Positions 37,496 through 46,257 of a stretch of 64,000 bases of DNA are shown in pieces. Source of the DNA: Arthrobacter sp. AK04 (lineage in GTDB: Bacteria > Actinomycetota > Actinomycetes > Actinomycetales > Micrococcaceae); NCBI RefSeq assembly GCF_021129155.1, contig NZ_JAJOMC010000006.1:1-64000 (forward strand), in the 5' to 3' direction. The notes beneath the pieces were generated by a model. The model was not told the origin of the DNA. It did not search any database and worked only from the letters and a program-made list of their open reading frames with translations. A program made the position numbers and the translations under genes. Position 1 is the stretch's first letter, and each line of letters begins with the position of its first letter.

Positions 37496-37845
37496 GCGAA
37501 GAACCCTACGATGTTGCCCGGGAGCGTTCCCCTGCGGACCCCGGTGGTGGCCTGCAGCAACCGGAAAAGTCCGGATCCATCGGAGCGGGGGTCGCCTTTG
37601 GGGTACTGGGGTTGTGGGCCGTATATGTAGGGGGAGGGGTTGGGCAGGGGCCCTATGCCTCGTCCGGAAGGTTTCTCGCACTGTCCACGCCGTTCATTCC
37701 GATCGCCGTCTACATGGCTGTGGCAATTGTGCTTTCCATCGTGCGCCGGACATCGCGGTTTGGCGCCGGAATGCTGATAGGGATGGGCGTCTTCATTCTC
37801 CTCGACGGCCTTTGCCTGGGAATTCTTGCCCGGGGTGGCGCCTGA
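37492..37845 (+). CDS. three-helix membrane protein, paralogue B
   Basis: 117 aa, duplicate of A: starts VSEEPYDV where A has MSEDIPDV, and the last helix is RRTSRFGAGMLIGMGVFILL. GTG 37492 follows GGAGGGG at 37478-37484. More diverged than C in helix 2 (STPFIPIAVYMAVAIVLSI). Function unknown. Confidence 0.72.
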   Translation: MSEEPYDVARERSPADPGGGLQQPEKSGSIGAGVAFGVLGLWAVYVGGGVGQGPYASSGRFLALSTPFIPIAVYMAVAIVLSIVRRTSRFGAGMLIGMGVFILLDGLCLGILARGGA

Positions 37846-37846
37846 G

Positions 37847-38179
37847 ATGAACCCTTCCCCACCGCCAGGCCTGGGCAAGCCGCCGAAAGAACCGCGGGGT
37901 GGCTCAATAGGCACCGGAATTTCGATCGGGGTCTTCGCGCTCTATGCCCTCTACCTCTGGGCAACGATCACCCTCGGCTCACCGTACTCTTGGTCCAACA
38001 GCCTCCTCGCTGGGCCTGCTGCTTTCATACCGCTTACCGTCTATCTGGGTCTGGCCATCGTCCTTGCGGTCAAACCCCGGACGTCGCGCTGGGGTACAGG
38101 GCTCTTGATCGGGCTGGGGATCTTCATCCTGCTCGGCGGGGGACTGTGCGTGGCTGCCCTGGTGCAGGCTGGAATCTGA
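37847..38179 (+). CDS. three-helix membrane protein, paralogue C
   Basis: 110 aa with a short Pro-rich start (MNPSPPPGLGKPPKEPR) and three helices; last helix PRTSRWGTGLLIGLGIFILL. ATG 37847 lies one base after the stop of B. The three copies share helix 2 LAGPAA..IP and helix 3, so the conserved part is membrane-embedded; possibly partner subunits of the Lgt-like or radical SAM protein. Confidence 0.72.
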   Translation: MNPSPPPGLGKPPKEPRGGSIGTGISIGVFALYALYLWATITLGSPYSWSNSLLAGPAAFIPLTVYLGLAIVLAVKPRTSRWGTGLLIGLGIFILLGGGLCVAALVQAGI

Positions 38180-38193
38180 AGGAGGAATATTCC

Positions 38194-39780
38194 ATGATTC
38201 GTCGAGAGCTGCCCGGTCCGGGCCAGCCGCTGCGCGGTGACCGTATCCACCGGTACGTCACCGCCTTCTGTCCCGAGTGCCACGTGACGAACCCGCCGCT
38301 GGCCCAGGTGCGGCGCCTCTCCGGCGCCCTGCTGATCCGTGATAACCGCGTGTGGCTGGAACGCGGCTGCCCGGACCACGGGCTGGTCAGAACCCTCTAT
38401 GACGAGTCCCCCGAAATCCTCCGCTACCTCGAGAAGTGGCAGGCGCCCACTAAGCAACACATTCCGGACCAGTCTGACAACTACCGGGCCGTTCCGGAGG
38501 CCTACGCCTACGGGCTGCCTGCCATGCAGACGCAACACACCTGCATCCTGCTCCAGGACATCATCGAGCACTGCAACTTGCGCTGCCCCACTTGCTTCAC
38601 TGCTTCCGGCCCCCAGCTGCAGGGAGTGGCGCCACTCAGCGAGGTGCTCGCGAACATCGATACCCGGCTTGCCCGCGAGAACGGGCGGCTGGACGTGCTG
38701 ATGCTGTCCGGCGGTGAGCCGACACTCTACCCGCAGCTGGCTGAGCTGTTGGAAGAGCTGGTGGCCAGGCCGATTGTCCGAATCATGGTGAACAGCAATG
38801 GCATGCTGATAGCCACTGACGACGAACTGCTAGCCCTGCTGGCCAAGCACCGGGACCGCGTGGAGGTGTACCTCCAATACGATGGCCCGTCCAAAGAAGC
38901 CTCAATCCACCACCGCGGGGGTGACCTTACCCGCTTCAAGGACACAGCAATTTCGCGGCTGTCGGAGGCTGGCATCTTTACCACCCTGACCATGACGGCG
39001 GCGCTGGGAGTGAACGACGGCGAGGTTGGCGCCGTCGTGATGCGTGCCCTGGAAACCCCGTTTGTGGGCGGAGTAGCGCTCCAGCCGGTCTTTGGTTCAG
39101 GACGCGGTCACGGCATAGACCCCCTGGAGCGGCTCACGCACACGGGCGTCCTGGAAAGGCTGGAGGAGCAAACCAACGGTGTGGTGTCATGGCATGACCT
39201 GACTGCCCTTCCCTGCTCGCACCCGCACTGCGCCTCCGTGGGTTACATGCTGAAGGACGACTCCGGGGTGTGGCGGTCACTGACAGCCCTGATTGGGCAC
39301 GACCAGTTGCTCGCGTGGCTGGAGCTCAACCCGGACACCATCGCCAACCGGATCGCCGATTCCGCAGTCCCGCTTGAACTGCGCAGCCTGATGAAGTCCT
39401 CGCTGCTGGACCTGCTGAGCGAGCAGTCCTCATTGTCCCACCCGAGGACGGCGGACCTCTGGAAAAACATCTGCACCCAGTGCGACCTCGGCATCGGAAC
39501 TCTTACCACTCTGGCGGCCGGCAAGCTGCCGGGCCAACAGCAGCGGCTGCGCAGGCTCCTCGCGGAGCGCGTCACCAGGATCATGGTGAAACCGTTCATG
39601 GACATCTCGACCATGATCGAGGAACGGCTCACCCAGTGCTGCGTCCATGTGGGAACCAAGAGCGACGCCGGGGATCACCAGTGCGCTCCGTTCTGCGCTG
39701 TCCAGGCGTGGCCGGCCCTGGCCAGGCAACGGATGAGTACGGCGACAGGCCGCGAACTTCTCCCTGTCCGTCAGAAGTAA
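38194..39780 (+). CDS. Cys-rich radical SAM enzyme, MJ0619/tetraether-synthase-like
   Basis: 528 aa. Radical SAM cluster CNLRCPTC (Cys127, 131, 134) and SGGEPT (172-177). An N-terminal zinc/rubredoxin-like region has CPEC (26, 29) and CPDHG (59), and the C-terminal half carries Cys341, 346, 427, 430, 482, 483, 497, 501, enough for extra metal clusters. This layout matches the MJ0619 group, whose archaeal member Tes joins lipid tails by C-C bonds. AAGGAGG precedes ATG 38194. Being downstream of an Lgt-like protein and membrane proteins supports a lipid or lipoprotein substrate, by inference only. Alternative: a radical SAM methylase of unknown target. Confidence 0.8.
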   Translation: MIRRELPGPGQPLRGDRIHRYVTAFCPECHVTNPPLAQVRRLSGALLIRDNRVWLERGCPDHGLVRTLYDESPEILRYLEKWQAPTKQHIPDQSDNYRAVPEAYAYGLPAMQTQHTCILLQDIIEHCNLRCPTCFTASGPQLQGVAPLSEVLANIDTRLARENGRLDVLMLSGGEPTLYPQLAELLEELVARPIVRIMVNSNGMLIATDDELLALLAKHRDRVEVYLQYDGPSKEASIHHRGGDLTRFKDTAISRLSEAGIFTTLTMTAALGVNDGEVGAVVMRALETPFVGGVALQPVFGSGRGHGIDPLERLTHTGVLERLEEQTNGVVSWHDLTALPCSHPHCASVGYMLKDDSGVWRSLTALIGHDQLLAWLELNPDTIANRIADSAVPLELRSLMKSSLLDLLSEQSSLSHPRTADLWKNICTQCDLGIGTLTTLAAGKLPGQQQRLRRLLAERVTRIMVKPFMDISTMIEERLTQCCVHVGTKSDAGDHQCAPFCAVQAWPALARQRMSTATGRELLPVRQK

Positions 39781-39790
39781 GGAGCACTTG

Positions 39791-40165
39791 ATGGGTTCCG
39801 ATTCGGATGCCCGGCGCATCGCAGCTGGATCACCGCCGTCGGAGCTGGTTGCCTCCAGGCACGCCGGCGGACAGCCGTCCCATCCTGATACTGGCCCGGA
39901 CCGTCCGTCCGTTACACCCTTCGATCCGCTGCGCCTCTGCATCTTCGCCACCATCGCCTTGCTGGGGTGGATCGCCGGTCCCGCAGCTTTGACCGTTTTC
40001 GCAGCGGTCGGATTTTATGGTTACTGGAAAGCACGCCGGCAAGGCCTCAAAACGTCCAAGTGCTACCTCCGCGACACCAGGCTTGTCATGGCCTATCTGG
40101 GCATCCTGCTGGCAGCCGGCCTCTTCGGGATGTACGTGCTGGCGGCCCGTTTATGGGGCTCCTGA
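39791..40165 (+). CDS. small membrane protein, function unknown
   Basis: 124 aa: about 45 polar residues, then two close helices (about 50-75) and a third near 100-120 (AYLGILLAAGLFGMYVLAA). GGAG at 39781-39784 sets ATG 39791, 10 bp after the radical SAM stop, so it is probably the last operon member. No family recognised. Confidence 0.68.
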   Translation: MGSDSDARRIAAGSPPSELVASRHAGGQPSHPDTGPDRPSVTPFDPLRLCIFATIALLGWIAGPAALTVFAAVGFYGYWKARRQGLKTSKCYLRDTRLVMAYLGILLAAGLFGMYVLAARLWGS

Positions 40166-40278
40166 GTCTGGACCCCTCGCAGGCCACGTGCATAGACTCC
40201 TCAAAGGAACGGCCGGGAACTCCGTCAGCGGACCTTCCCGGCTGTCCCTGGCCCAGCCACCAACGCAAGGAGCAGCCC

Positions 40279-40539
40279 GTGGAACTGAATGACGTCAAGT
40301 GGAACGAACAGGCGCGCGAAAAGATCCTCCTGGACGCTGACCGGGCCCTGCAGGAAGCGGTCCGTGAAGCAAGCTCGTCCTTGGCGGACGCTGATAAGGA
40401 CGAGGTGTACAAGTTCCTGTTTGAGCAGCTGAAGGACCAGTTCGTCGACTTCCAGCCCGGCCCGGACCTCACCCGCTACGCGGAGGCGGTAGCTAACGGT
40501 GACTTCGGCTCCAACGGTTCAACCGGCACGGAAAGCTAG
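40279..40539 (+). CDS. small acidic soluble protein, function unknown
   Basis: 86 aa, helical and acidic (ADADKDEVYKFLFEQLKDQFVDF). GTG 40279 with AAGGAG at 40267-40272. The larger in-frame extension upstream overlaps the preceding gene and is rejected. Lies 10 bp before the PspC-domain gene. Confidence 0.6.
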   Translation: MELNDVKWNEQAREKILLDADRALQEAVREASSSLADADKDEVYKFLFEQLKDQFVDFQPGPDLTRYAEAVANGDFGSNGSTGTES

Positions 40540-40548
40540 GTGGGGGCA

Positions 40549-40734
40549 ATGACAACAGCTCTCGTCAGGCCCCGCAGCGGCAAGATCATTGGTGGGGTGT
40601 GCGCGGCCCTCGCAGCCCGCTTTGGGCTCCCGAAGTTCCTGGTCCGGCTGGGCTTCATCATCTTTGGCCTGGTGGGGGTTGGGGAACTGGCCTACATTGT
40701 GCTCTGGATCCTCATTCCCAAGGCCCCTGCCTGA
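40549..40734 (+). CDS. PspC-domain small membrane protein
   Basis: 61 aa: IIGGVCAALAARFGLPKFLVR followed by one hydrophobic hairpin ending ILIPKAPA, the minimal PspC domain (phage-shock-protein C type, envelope stress). Single-domain versions are common in Actinobacteria. Confidence 0.85.
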   Translation: MTTALVRPRSGKIIGGVCAALAARFGLPKFLVRLGFIIFGLVGVGELAYIVLWILIPKAPA

Positions 40735-40747
40735 CCGGGCAGTGTGG

Positions 40748-40783
40748 AAGGGCTGGCCCCCTAAGCGGGGGCCAACCCTTTGG
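40748..40783. terminator. bidirectional intrinsic terminator
   Basis: 14-bp stem with one mismatch (40748-40761 with 40767-40780), loop TAAGC, between the convergent PspC and secreted-protein genes. Confidence 0.75.
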
Positions 40784-40785
40784 CG

Positions 40786-41079
40786 TTAGTGCTCCTCCAT
40801 CGGGGGAGTGTTCGGGTTGCAGGCCAGGCCGGGATTCGGGAATTCGGCTTTGACACCCCGCTTAACCAGTTGGCCGTACGACTGGACCAGTCCGTCGAAC
40901 GGGAAGGCCTCCTCGGGATCGTCATTGAGCCCCGAGTAGGCACAAATGGAGTTTGCCGTGTCCACGCCCTGTTCCACCTGCCCGGGGACGTCGTGTCCTG
41001 CGGCTGACGCCGGGCCCGCGCCCAGGCCCACCAGGGCGAGCGTACAGACAGCAGCGCCGAGTAAAGACTTTTTGTGCAT
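40786..41079 (-). CDS. small secreted protein
   Basis: 97 aa with a clear signal peptide (MHKKSLLGAAVCTLALVGLGAGPASA). The mature part has two Cys (SICAY and GLACNP) that could form a disulfide. ATG 41079 with GAGG upstream. No family recognised. Confidence 0.7.
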   Translation of the reverse strand: MHKKSLLGAAVCTLALVGLGAGPASAAGHDVPGQVEQGVDTANSICAYSGLNDDPEEAFPFDGLVQSYGQLVKRGVKAEFPNPGLACNPNTPPMEEH

Positions 41080-41272
41080 GGCATTCCTCAATCTCTAGGA
41101 GTTCTCCACCGAACCGGGACGGGGCCCGTGCCGGGAAGCCTACGGGGGCCCGGCCGCTAGGGATATGAGGCGGGAGCCGCCCTGTGGAAAGCCGCAGAAA
41201 GTGTGCGGCCCGCTGTCCCTGCCGGGCCGTTGGTCCCTGTTGCCTGCACGTACCCTAAGGGCACAGTTGAAT

Positions 41273-41869
41273 ATGGCCAGGATCTATATTGCGTACGGCA
41301 GCGTTGAAGGGCAGACAGCCCATATCGCGGAGTACATTGCCGATGTGGTCCGGGCGCACGGGCACCAGGCCGAAACCGCGGACCTCAAGCATTCTGCGGA
41401 CACCATTCCGGACGGGCAGGACGGCGTCATTGTGGCTGCGTCCGTGCACGTGGGCAAGCACGAGGGCTATGTGGCCGACTTTGTCCACAACAACCGCAGC
41501 GAACTTGAGCGTTTGCCGTCCGCCCTGGTCTCCGTCAGCCTGGCCGCCCACGGCGATGAAGCTGGCGCCGAGGGCTACGTGGCGACGTTCGAGGCGGAGA
41601 CCGGCTGGCACCCCCGCCAGGTAGCTATGTTCTCCGGTGCGCTGATGTACACCCAATACAACTTCCTGAAACGCCAGCTGATGAAGAAGATCGTCAAGGA
41701 CAAGGGCTCCCAGGACCTGGACACGTCCCGCGACTACATCTACACCGAGTGGGACGGCGTAAAGCACTTCACCGAGGAGTTCCTGGCCGGCGTGGCTGCA
41801 CCCGGAGGCCAGGGTACCGGGACAACTCCACCAGAAGTTCCTGGGAACCCGGCAGGCTTCAACCCGTGA
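41273..41869 (+). CDS. flavodoxin-like protein, HemG/protoporphyrinogen oxidase type
   Basis: 198 aa. Starts RIYIAYGSVEGQTAHIAEYIAD, the FMN phosphate loop (S-x-GQT), followed by VIVAASVHVGKH and YTQYNFLKRQLMKKI, as in HemG-like flavodoxins. Possibly oxidises protoporphyrinogen IX, but many such proteins have other partners. The C-terminal tail is Pro/Gly-rich. Its stop overlaps the next gene's GTG. Confidence 0.75.
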   Translation: MARIYIAYGSVEGQTAHIAEYIADVVRAHGHQAETADLKHSADTIPDGQDGVIVAASVHVGKHEGYVADFVHNNRSELERLPSALVSVSLAAHGDEAGAEGYVATFEAETGWHPRQVAMFSGALMYTQYNFLKRQLMKKIVKDKGSQDLDTSRDYIYTEWDGVKHFTEEFLAGVAAPGGQGTGTTPPEVPGNPAGFNP

Positions 41870-42483
41870 GAAGCCGCGCCGCCGTACCCGTCCTGTTCCT
41901 GGCTGCGTCCGCTGTTCTTGGCGGGTGTTCGCAGCCCGGGAACCAAAACACTCCGGCGCCTCCGCCCAGCACCTCCACCGGTGCAACCAGCCCTGCCTGC
42001 GACCTCATCACGCCCGAAATTGCGGCGAAGGTCGTACCCGGGATTATGCCGGCAGGCCAGAACAGCAGTGACAGGCCGCCCGGAAGCAAGGCCTATCTCT
42101 GCACGTATTCGAGTAAGTCCATGGAGGGAGGCATTACTGCCCTGTCCGTGGCCCTCATCTCGCCCGCCTCCCCGCAGGACATTTCCAATGCGGAGTCGGC
42201 GTCCGACTGCTCGCCCCTCACCGGAATCGGTGACTTCGCCTGCCTACAGTGGACCGGCTACTTCCGCGGTGAGGCCGGGGGCGCGTCCGCGAACGTTGTC
42301 CTCACGGCTGTCCGGGGCGACGAGACGCTCGAAATGCCCTATGTAACCTCCGCGCCCATGGACGGCGCGCCTGCTCCCGACGGCGACGCGATGGCCCGCG
42401 CGCTTGCACAGGCAGCAGTGGACGCCGGTTGGGGCAACGGCAGCCCGCTCGGCGTTCCCGCGGCCCCGGCTCCAGCTTCCTAG
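41866..42483 (+). CDS. secreted lipoprotein, DUF3558-like
   Basis: 205 aa: hydrophobic start ending VLGGCSQ (lipobox), Pro/Thr-rich linker, then CDLITPEIAAKV and YLCTYSS, GDFACLQW, the spacing seen in DUF3558 lipoproteins. GTGA overlap with the flavodoxin gene. Confidence 0.65.
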   Translation: MRSRAAVPVLFLAASAVLGGCSQPGNQNTPAPPPSTSTGATSPACDLITPEIAAKVVPGIMPAGQNSSDRPPGSKAYLCTYSSKSMEGGITALSVALISPASPQDISNAESASDCSPLTGIGDFACLQWTGYFRGEAGGASANVVLTAVRGDETLEMPYVTSAPMDGAPAPDGDAMARALAQAAVDAGWGNGSPLGVPAAPAPAS

Positions 42484-44040
42484 TCAGGCGGCCTGGACCG
42501 CCCCGAAGTGTTTTTCGATGAGCCCCTTGATGTCCTCGTGGCAGCCGCCGCAGCCGGTTCCGGCGCGCGTTGCCTTGGAGACCTCAGCCACGGTTGAGCA
42601 GCCCTCTTCCACGGCGCCCTGGATGATTGCTCCGCTGACTCCGGCGCACCGGCACACGGTGCCGGCGGGATCGGCGGCACCCGTGCCCGGCAACTGGTCC
42701 GGGCCGTCAAGCCGCAACAGCAGGGACCTGTCCGCGGGGAGTTCGGCACCGCGTTCGAACAATCCCACAAGCTCGGCTGCCGTGCGGGGCATTCCCACCG
42801 CCACCAGGCCCTCCAGCACCCCGCCGCGGGTGGTCATTTTGACGTAGCGGCCGTGCTCCGGGTCCGCCCATTGGGAAACCTGGAGGCGCGGGCGCCCGTT
42901 CACCGCGCCGGCAGCGAGGGCGTCCTCGTCCCAGGGCTCCGCCGAATTGTCACCGGCCACGGCCATGTTCATGCCGCGTGCCTTCAGGACGATGACACCC
43001 GGCTGCTCCGCCGGCAGCGCCGGCAGCAGGGCGGCGTCCCCGCCGTCCGCCAGCAGGGTCAGGTATTCGGCGAGCCATTCGGCCTGCCGCCAGCCCGGCC
43101 CCACCAGGCCGGAGGGGCCCTTCGCGTAGCGGCAGGGTGCGCAGTCCGGATCCGGGCAGCGCACCTCGGCGCAGTCACCAATGGCAAAGATGTGCGGCTC
43201 GTGGTGCGCGCGGAGTTTGTGGTCCACCAGGATGCCCGCCCCCGTGGAGAGCCCGCAGCCCTCGGCGAGCTCAGTGCGGGGACGGACGCCGCAGGAGAGC
43301 ACCAGGAGGTCGCCGTCAATCGCGGAGCCGTCATCGAGCAGCAGCGCCGAGAAACCGCCGTCGGGCGCGTTGTGCTCCACGCCCGTGGAGCGCGCGTTGC
43401 CGGCCATCCGGACGCCGCAGCGCCGCAGGCTCGCCGCCAGCACTGAACCGCCGCCGCGGTCGATGTTGCGGCCCAGCGGATGCGGGCCGTTGTGCACCAC
43501 CGTGACGGTGGCTCCTTCTTCGGCCGCGGCCAGTGCTGTCTCCAGGCCCAGGACGCCGCCGCCCAGCACCACCACCCGCTTGCCGCCGTCCACGGCCTGG
43601 CGCAGCACCCCGGCGTCGCGAAGGTCGCGGAGCGCGGTGACGCCGGCAGGGAGGACCGGGTGGGTGGGGTCGGGGTTGATGCCCGTGAGGTTGGGAATGA
43701 CCGGGCGCGAGCCCGTGGCGAAGACCAGCCGGTCGTAGTGGACGGCGCCGCCGTCGGACAGGAGGACCTGTTGCCGGGCCCGGTCCACGCGCTTCACCCG
43801 CACACCCAGGCGGATGTCCACTCCGTCCCCGGCCAACTCTGCGGCGTCGGAGAGCGCCAGCGCATCGGCGGTGGTGCGGCCCACGCCGAGATCGGCTACG
43901 AGCACGCGGTTGTAGGCGGCTTCAGCTTCCTCGCCCACGACTGTCAGGCCCACCTTGCCGCTGCGGACGGCAGGCAGGAGTTCGTCGACCAGCCGGGCAG
44001 CCACCGGGCCGAATCCCACAATGACAATCTGCTCGCTCAT
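42484..44040 (-). CDS. assimilatory nitrate reductase electron-transfer subunit (FAD, BFD-like [2Fe-2S])
   Basis: 518 aa. FAD motif IVIVGFGPVAARLV, Rossmann motif VVVLGGGVLGLETALAA, HIFAIGDCAEV with a Cys cluster (CPDPDCAPC), and a C-terminal BFD domain (CRCAGVSG ... GTGCGGCHEDI). Transfers electrons from NAD(P)H to the adjacent catalytic subunit, like Bacillus NasB. GGAGG precedes ATG 44040, which overlaps the nitrate reductase stop. Confidence 0.88.
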   Translation of the reverse strand: MSEQIVIVGFGPVAARLVDELLPAVRSGKVGLTVVGEEAEAAYNRVLVADLGVGRTTADALALSDAAELAGDGVDIRLGVRVKRVDRARQQVLLSDGGAVHYDRLVFATGSRPVIPNLTGINPDPTHPVLPAGVTALRDLRDAGVLRQAVDGGKRVVVLGGGVLGLETALAAAEEGATVTVVHNGPHPLGRNIDRGGGSVLAASLRRCGVRMAGNARSTGVEHNAPDGGFSALLLDDGSAIDGDLLVLSCGVRPRTELAEGCGLSTGAGILVDHKLRAHHEPHIFAIGDCAEVRCPDPDCAPCRYAKGPSGLVGPGWRQAEWLAEYLTLLADGGDAALLPALPAEQPGVIVLKARGMNMAVAGDNSAEPWDEDALAAGAVNGRPRLQVSQWADPEHGRYVKMTTRGGVLEGLVAVGMPRTAAELVGLFERGAELPADRSLLLRLDGPDQLPGTGAADPAGTVCRCAGVSGAIIQGAVEEGCSTVAEVSKATRAGTGCGGCHEDIKGLIEKHFGAVQAA

Positions 44041-46256
44041 GAGGCCTCCGTCGTTTGAAGCACGCTGGTGGAAAGGGGCGCGGCCACAGGCCGGACCCAC
44101 ACGGTGTTGAATTTGAACTCCGGCATCCCGGAGATGGGGTCCGTGGCCGCTTCCGTGAGGCGGTTCGCACTCTCGAGTTCGGGGAAGTGGAACGGCAGGA
44201 AAACAGTCTCGGGGCGGATGGCGGTGCTGAGCTGGGCCCGGCACTCCACCTCGCCGCGCTCATTGGCCACGGAAACGAGCGACCCTTCGGTGATGCCCAT
44301 CGACGCCGCGGCTGCCGGGTGGATCTGCACCTTTGCTTCCGGCTGCGACGCCAGCAGCTCCGACACCCGCCGGGTCTGCGCGCCGGACTGGTAGTGCTCC
44401 AGGAGGCGGCCGGTGATGAGGGTCATGGTTGTGGCGGCGGCGCCGCCCCCTGCAGGGGGTACATCAGGCGTACGACGGCGGCGGGGCGTCACCGGGGTCA
44501 TCACGGCTTTGCCGTCCGGGTGCGCGAAGTTGTCCTGGAACAGCCGGGGCGTCCCCTGGCTGCCGGCGGGGTAGGGCCAGTATGCGGCGTCGCCGCGGTC
44601 CAGCATGGCGTAGTCGATTCCGGAGTAGTCCGCGAGGCCTCCGGCGGAAGCGAGGCGGAGTTCCTCGAACACGGTCTCGGGGTCCTCGCTGTAGGTGGAC
44701 GGGGCGTCCAGGGCTTCGGCCAGCCGAGCCATGATCCACAGCTCGCTGCGGGCTCCGGCCGGCGGCGTCAGGGCCTGGCGGCGGCGCAGCACGCGGCCCT
44801 CGAGGTTGGTCAGGGTTCCCTCTTCCTCAGCCCACTGGAGAACGGGAAGGATGAGGTCCGCCTCTGCGGCGGTCTCGGACATGAAGAAGTCACAGACCAT
44901 CAGGAAGTCCAGGCTCCGGAGCCCTTCGATCACGGCATTGGCGTCGGGGGAGGCGACGGCGATGTTGGAGGCGTGGACAAAAAGGCAACGGACGCCGTCG
45001 GCCTTGCCCAGCGACTGAAGCAACTGGACGGCCGGCAGGCCGGGGCCGGGAATGAGGTCCTCGGCCACGCCCCAGACCTTGGCCACATGGGCGCGGGCGG
45101 CGGGGTCGGTGATCTTGCGGTAGCCGGGGAGCTGGTCCGCCTTCTGGCCGTGCTCGCGCCCGCCCTGCCCGTTGCCCTGGCCGGTCAGGGTGCCGTAGCC
45201 GCTCCGGGCCGAGCCGGGCAGGCCCAGCAGGAGGCTGAGGTTGATCGCCGCCGTGGCGGTGTCGGTGCCGTCCACGTGCTGTTCCACGCCGCGGCCCGTG
45301 AGGATGTAGCTGCCGCCTTCGCGTGCGCCCCGGGCCAGCCGGCGTGCCGTTTCGCGGATGAGTTCGGCCGGGACGCCGGTGAGGGACTGGACCCGTTCGG
45401 GCCAGAAGGAGTTCACGCTGCGGGCTACGGCGCTGTAGCCGGAGGTGCGTTCAGCAAGGTACGCGGCATCCACCAGGTTCTCGTGGATGACCACGTGCGA
45501 GATGCCCAGGAGGAGGGTGAGGTCGGTGCCCGGAAGGGGCTGGAGGTGGAGGCCGCCGCCGTCGGCCGTGAAGGCGGCCGTGGCGGAACGGCGCGGATCC
45601 ACCACGATCAGCCCGCCGGCGTCGCGCGTTCCCTTGAGGTGCTGCACGAACGGCGGCATGGTTTCCGCAACGTTGGAGCCGAGCATCAGGATGGTGCTGG
45701 CGGTGTCCAGCGCTTCGAGGGGGAAAGGGAGGCCGCGGTCAACGCCGAAGGCCCGCATCCCGGCCGCTGCGGCCGAGGACATGCAGAACCGGCCGTTGTA
45801 ATCGATGCGGGAGGTGCCAAGGGCAAGCCGGGCGAACTTGCCCAGCATGTAGGCCTTTTCGTTGGTGAGTCCGCCGCCGCCGAAAACGCCCACCGCGTCA
45901 GCGCCGTACCGTGCACGGGCGTCCTTCACCGCGGATACGGCGAGGTCCAGGGCCTGGTCCCAGCTGATGGGCCGGTGGACGCCGTCGGGGCCCTTCAGGA
46001 GCGGCTCGGTAATCCGGCCGGGGTGGTTCAGCAGCGTGGGCGACGTCCAGCCCTTGCGGCAGAGGCCTCCGCGGTTGGTGGGGAAGTCCCGGCCGCTTAC
46101 TTCGAGGGGTGCCGCCAGGGGGATTCCGGGGGCGGCAGGTCCCGGCACGGGGACTGACCCCGGCTGGGAAGCCGGGGCCAGTGCCGTGGGAGGCGTGAGC
46201 GTCATGGCGCACTGCAGGGCGCAGTAAGGGCAGTGCGTGTCGGCGCTTTTGGTCAT
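44037..46256 (-). CDS. nasA: assimilatory nitrate reductase catalytic subunit
   Basis: 739 aa molybdopterin (bis-MGD) enzyme. N-terminal [4Fe-4S] ligands in HCPYCALQC with the last Cys in GLCRKGW; then GVFGGGGLTNEKAY, GSNVAETMPPF, VVDPRRSATA, LTGRGVEQHVDG and a C-terminal MGD domain. Reduces nitrate to nitrite in the cytoplasm. A Pro/Ala-rich insertion (about residues 20-50) between cluster ligands is unusual. ATG 46256 starts 1 bp after the transporter stop; no strong ribosome site, so coupling is likely. Confidence 0.93.
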   Translation of the reverse strand: MTKSADTHCPYCALQCAMTLTPPTALAPASQPGSVPVPGPAAPGIPLAAPLEVSGRDFPTNRGGLCRKGWTSPTLLNHPGRITEPLLKGPDGVHRPISWDQALDLAVSAVKDARARYGADAVGVFGGGGLTNEKAYMLGKFARLALGTSRIDYNGRFCMSSAAAAGMRAFGVDRGLPFPLEALDTASTILMLGSNVAETMPPFVQHLKGTRDAGGLIVVDPRRSATAAFTADGGGLHLQPLPGTDLTLLLGISHVVIHENLVDAAYLAERTSGYSAVARSVNSFWPERVQSLTGVPAELIRETARRLARGAREGGSYILTGRGVEQHVDGTDTATAAINLSLLLGLPGSARSGYGTLTGQGNGQGGREHGQKADQLPGYRKITDPAARAHVAKVWGVAEDLIPGPGLPAVQLLQSLGKADGVRCLFVHASNIAVASPDANAVIEGLRSLDFLMVCDFFMSETAAEADLILPVLQWAEEEGTLTNLEGRVLRRRQALTPPAGARSELWIMARLAEALDAPSTYSEDPETVFEELRLASAGGLADYSGIDYAMLDRGDAAYWPYPAGSQGTPRLFQDNFAHPDGKAVMTPVTPRRRRTPDVPPAGGGAAATTMTLITGRLLEHYQSGAQTRRVSELLASQPEAKVQIHPAAAASMGITEGSLVSVANERGEVECRAQLSTAIRPETVFLPFHFPELESANRLTEAATDPISGMPEFKFNTVWVRPVAAPLSTSVLQTTEAS

Positions 46257-46257
46257 G

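Noticed and set aside
44055..46157. 700-codon plus-strand frame across nitrate reductase
   Set aside because: Mirror frame of nasA; composition is the Gly/Ala/His/Arg-rich pattern of antisense high-GC frames.
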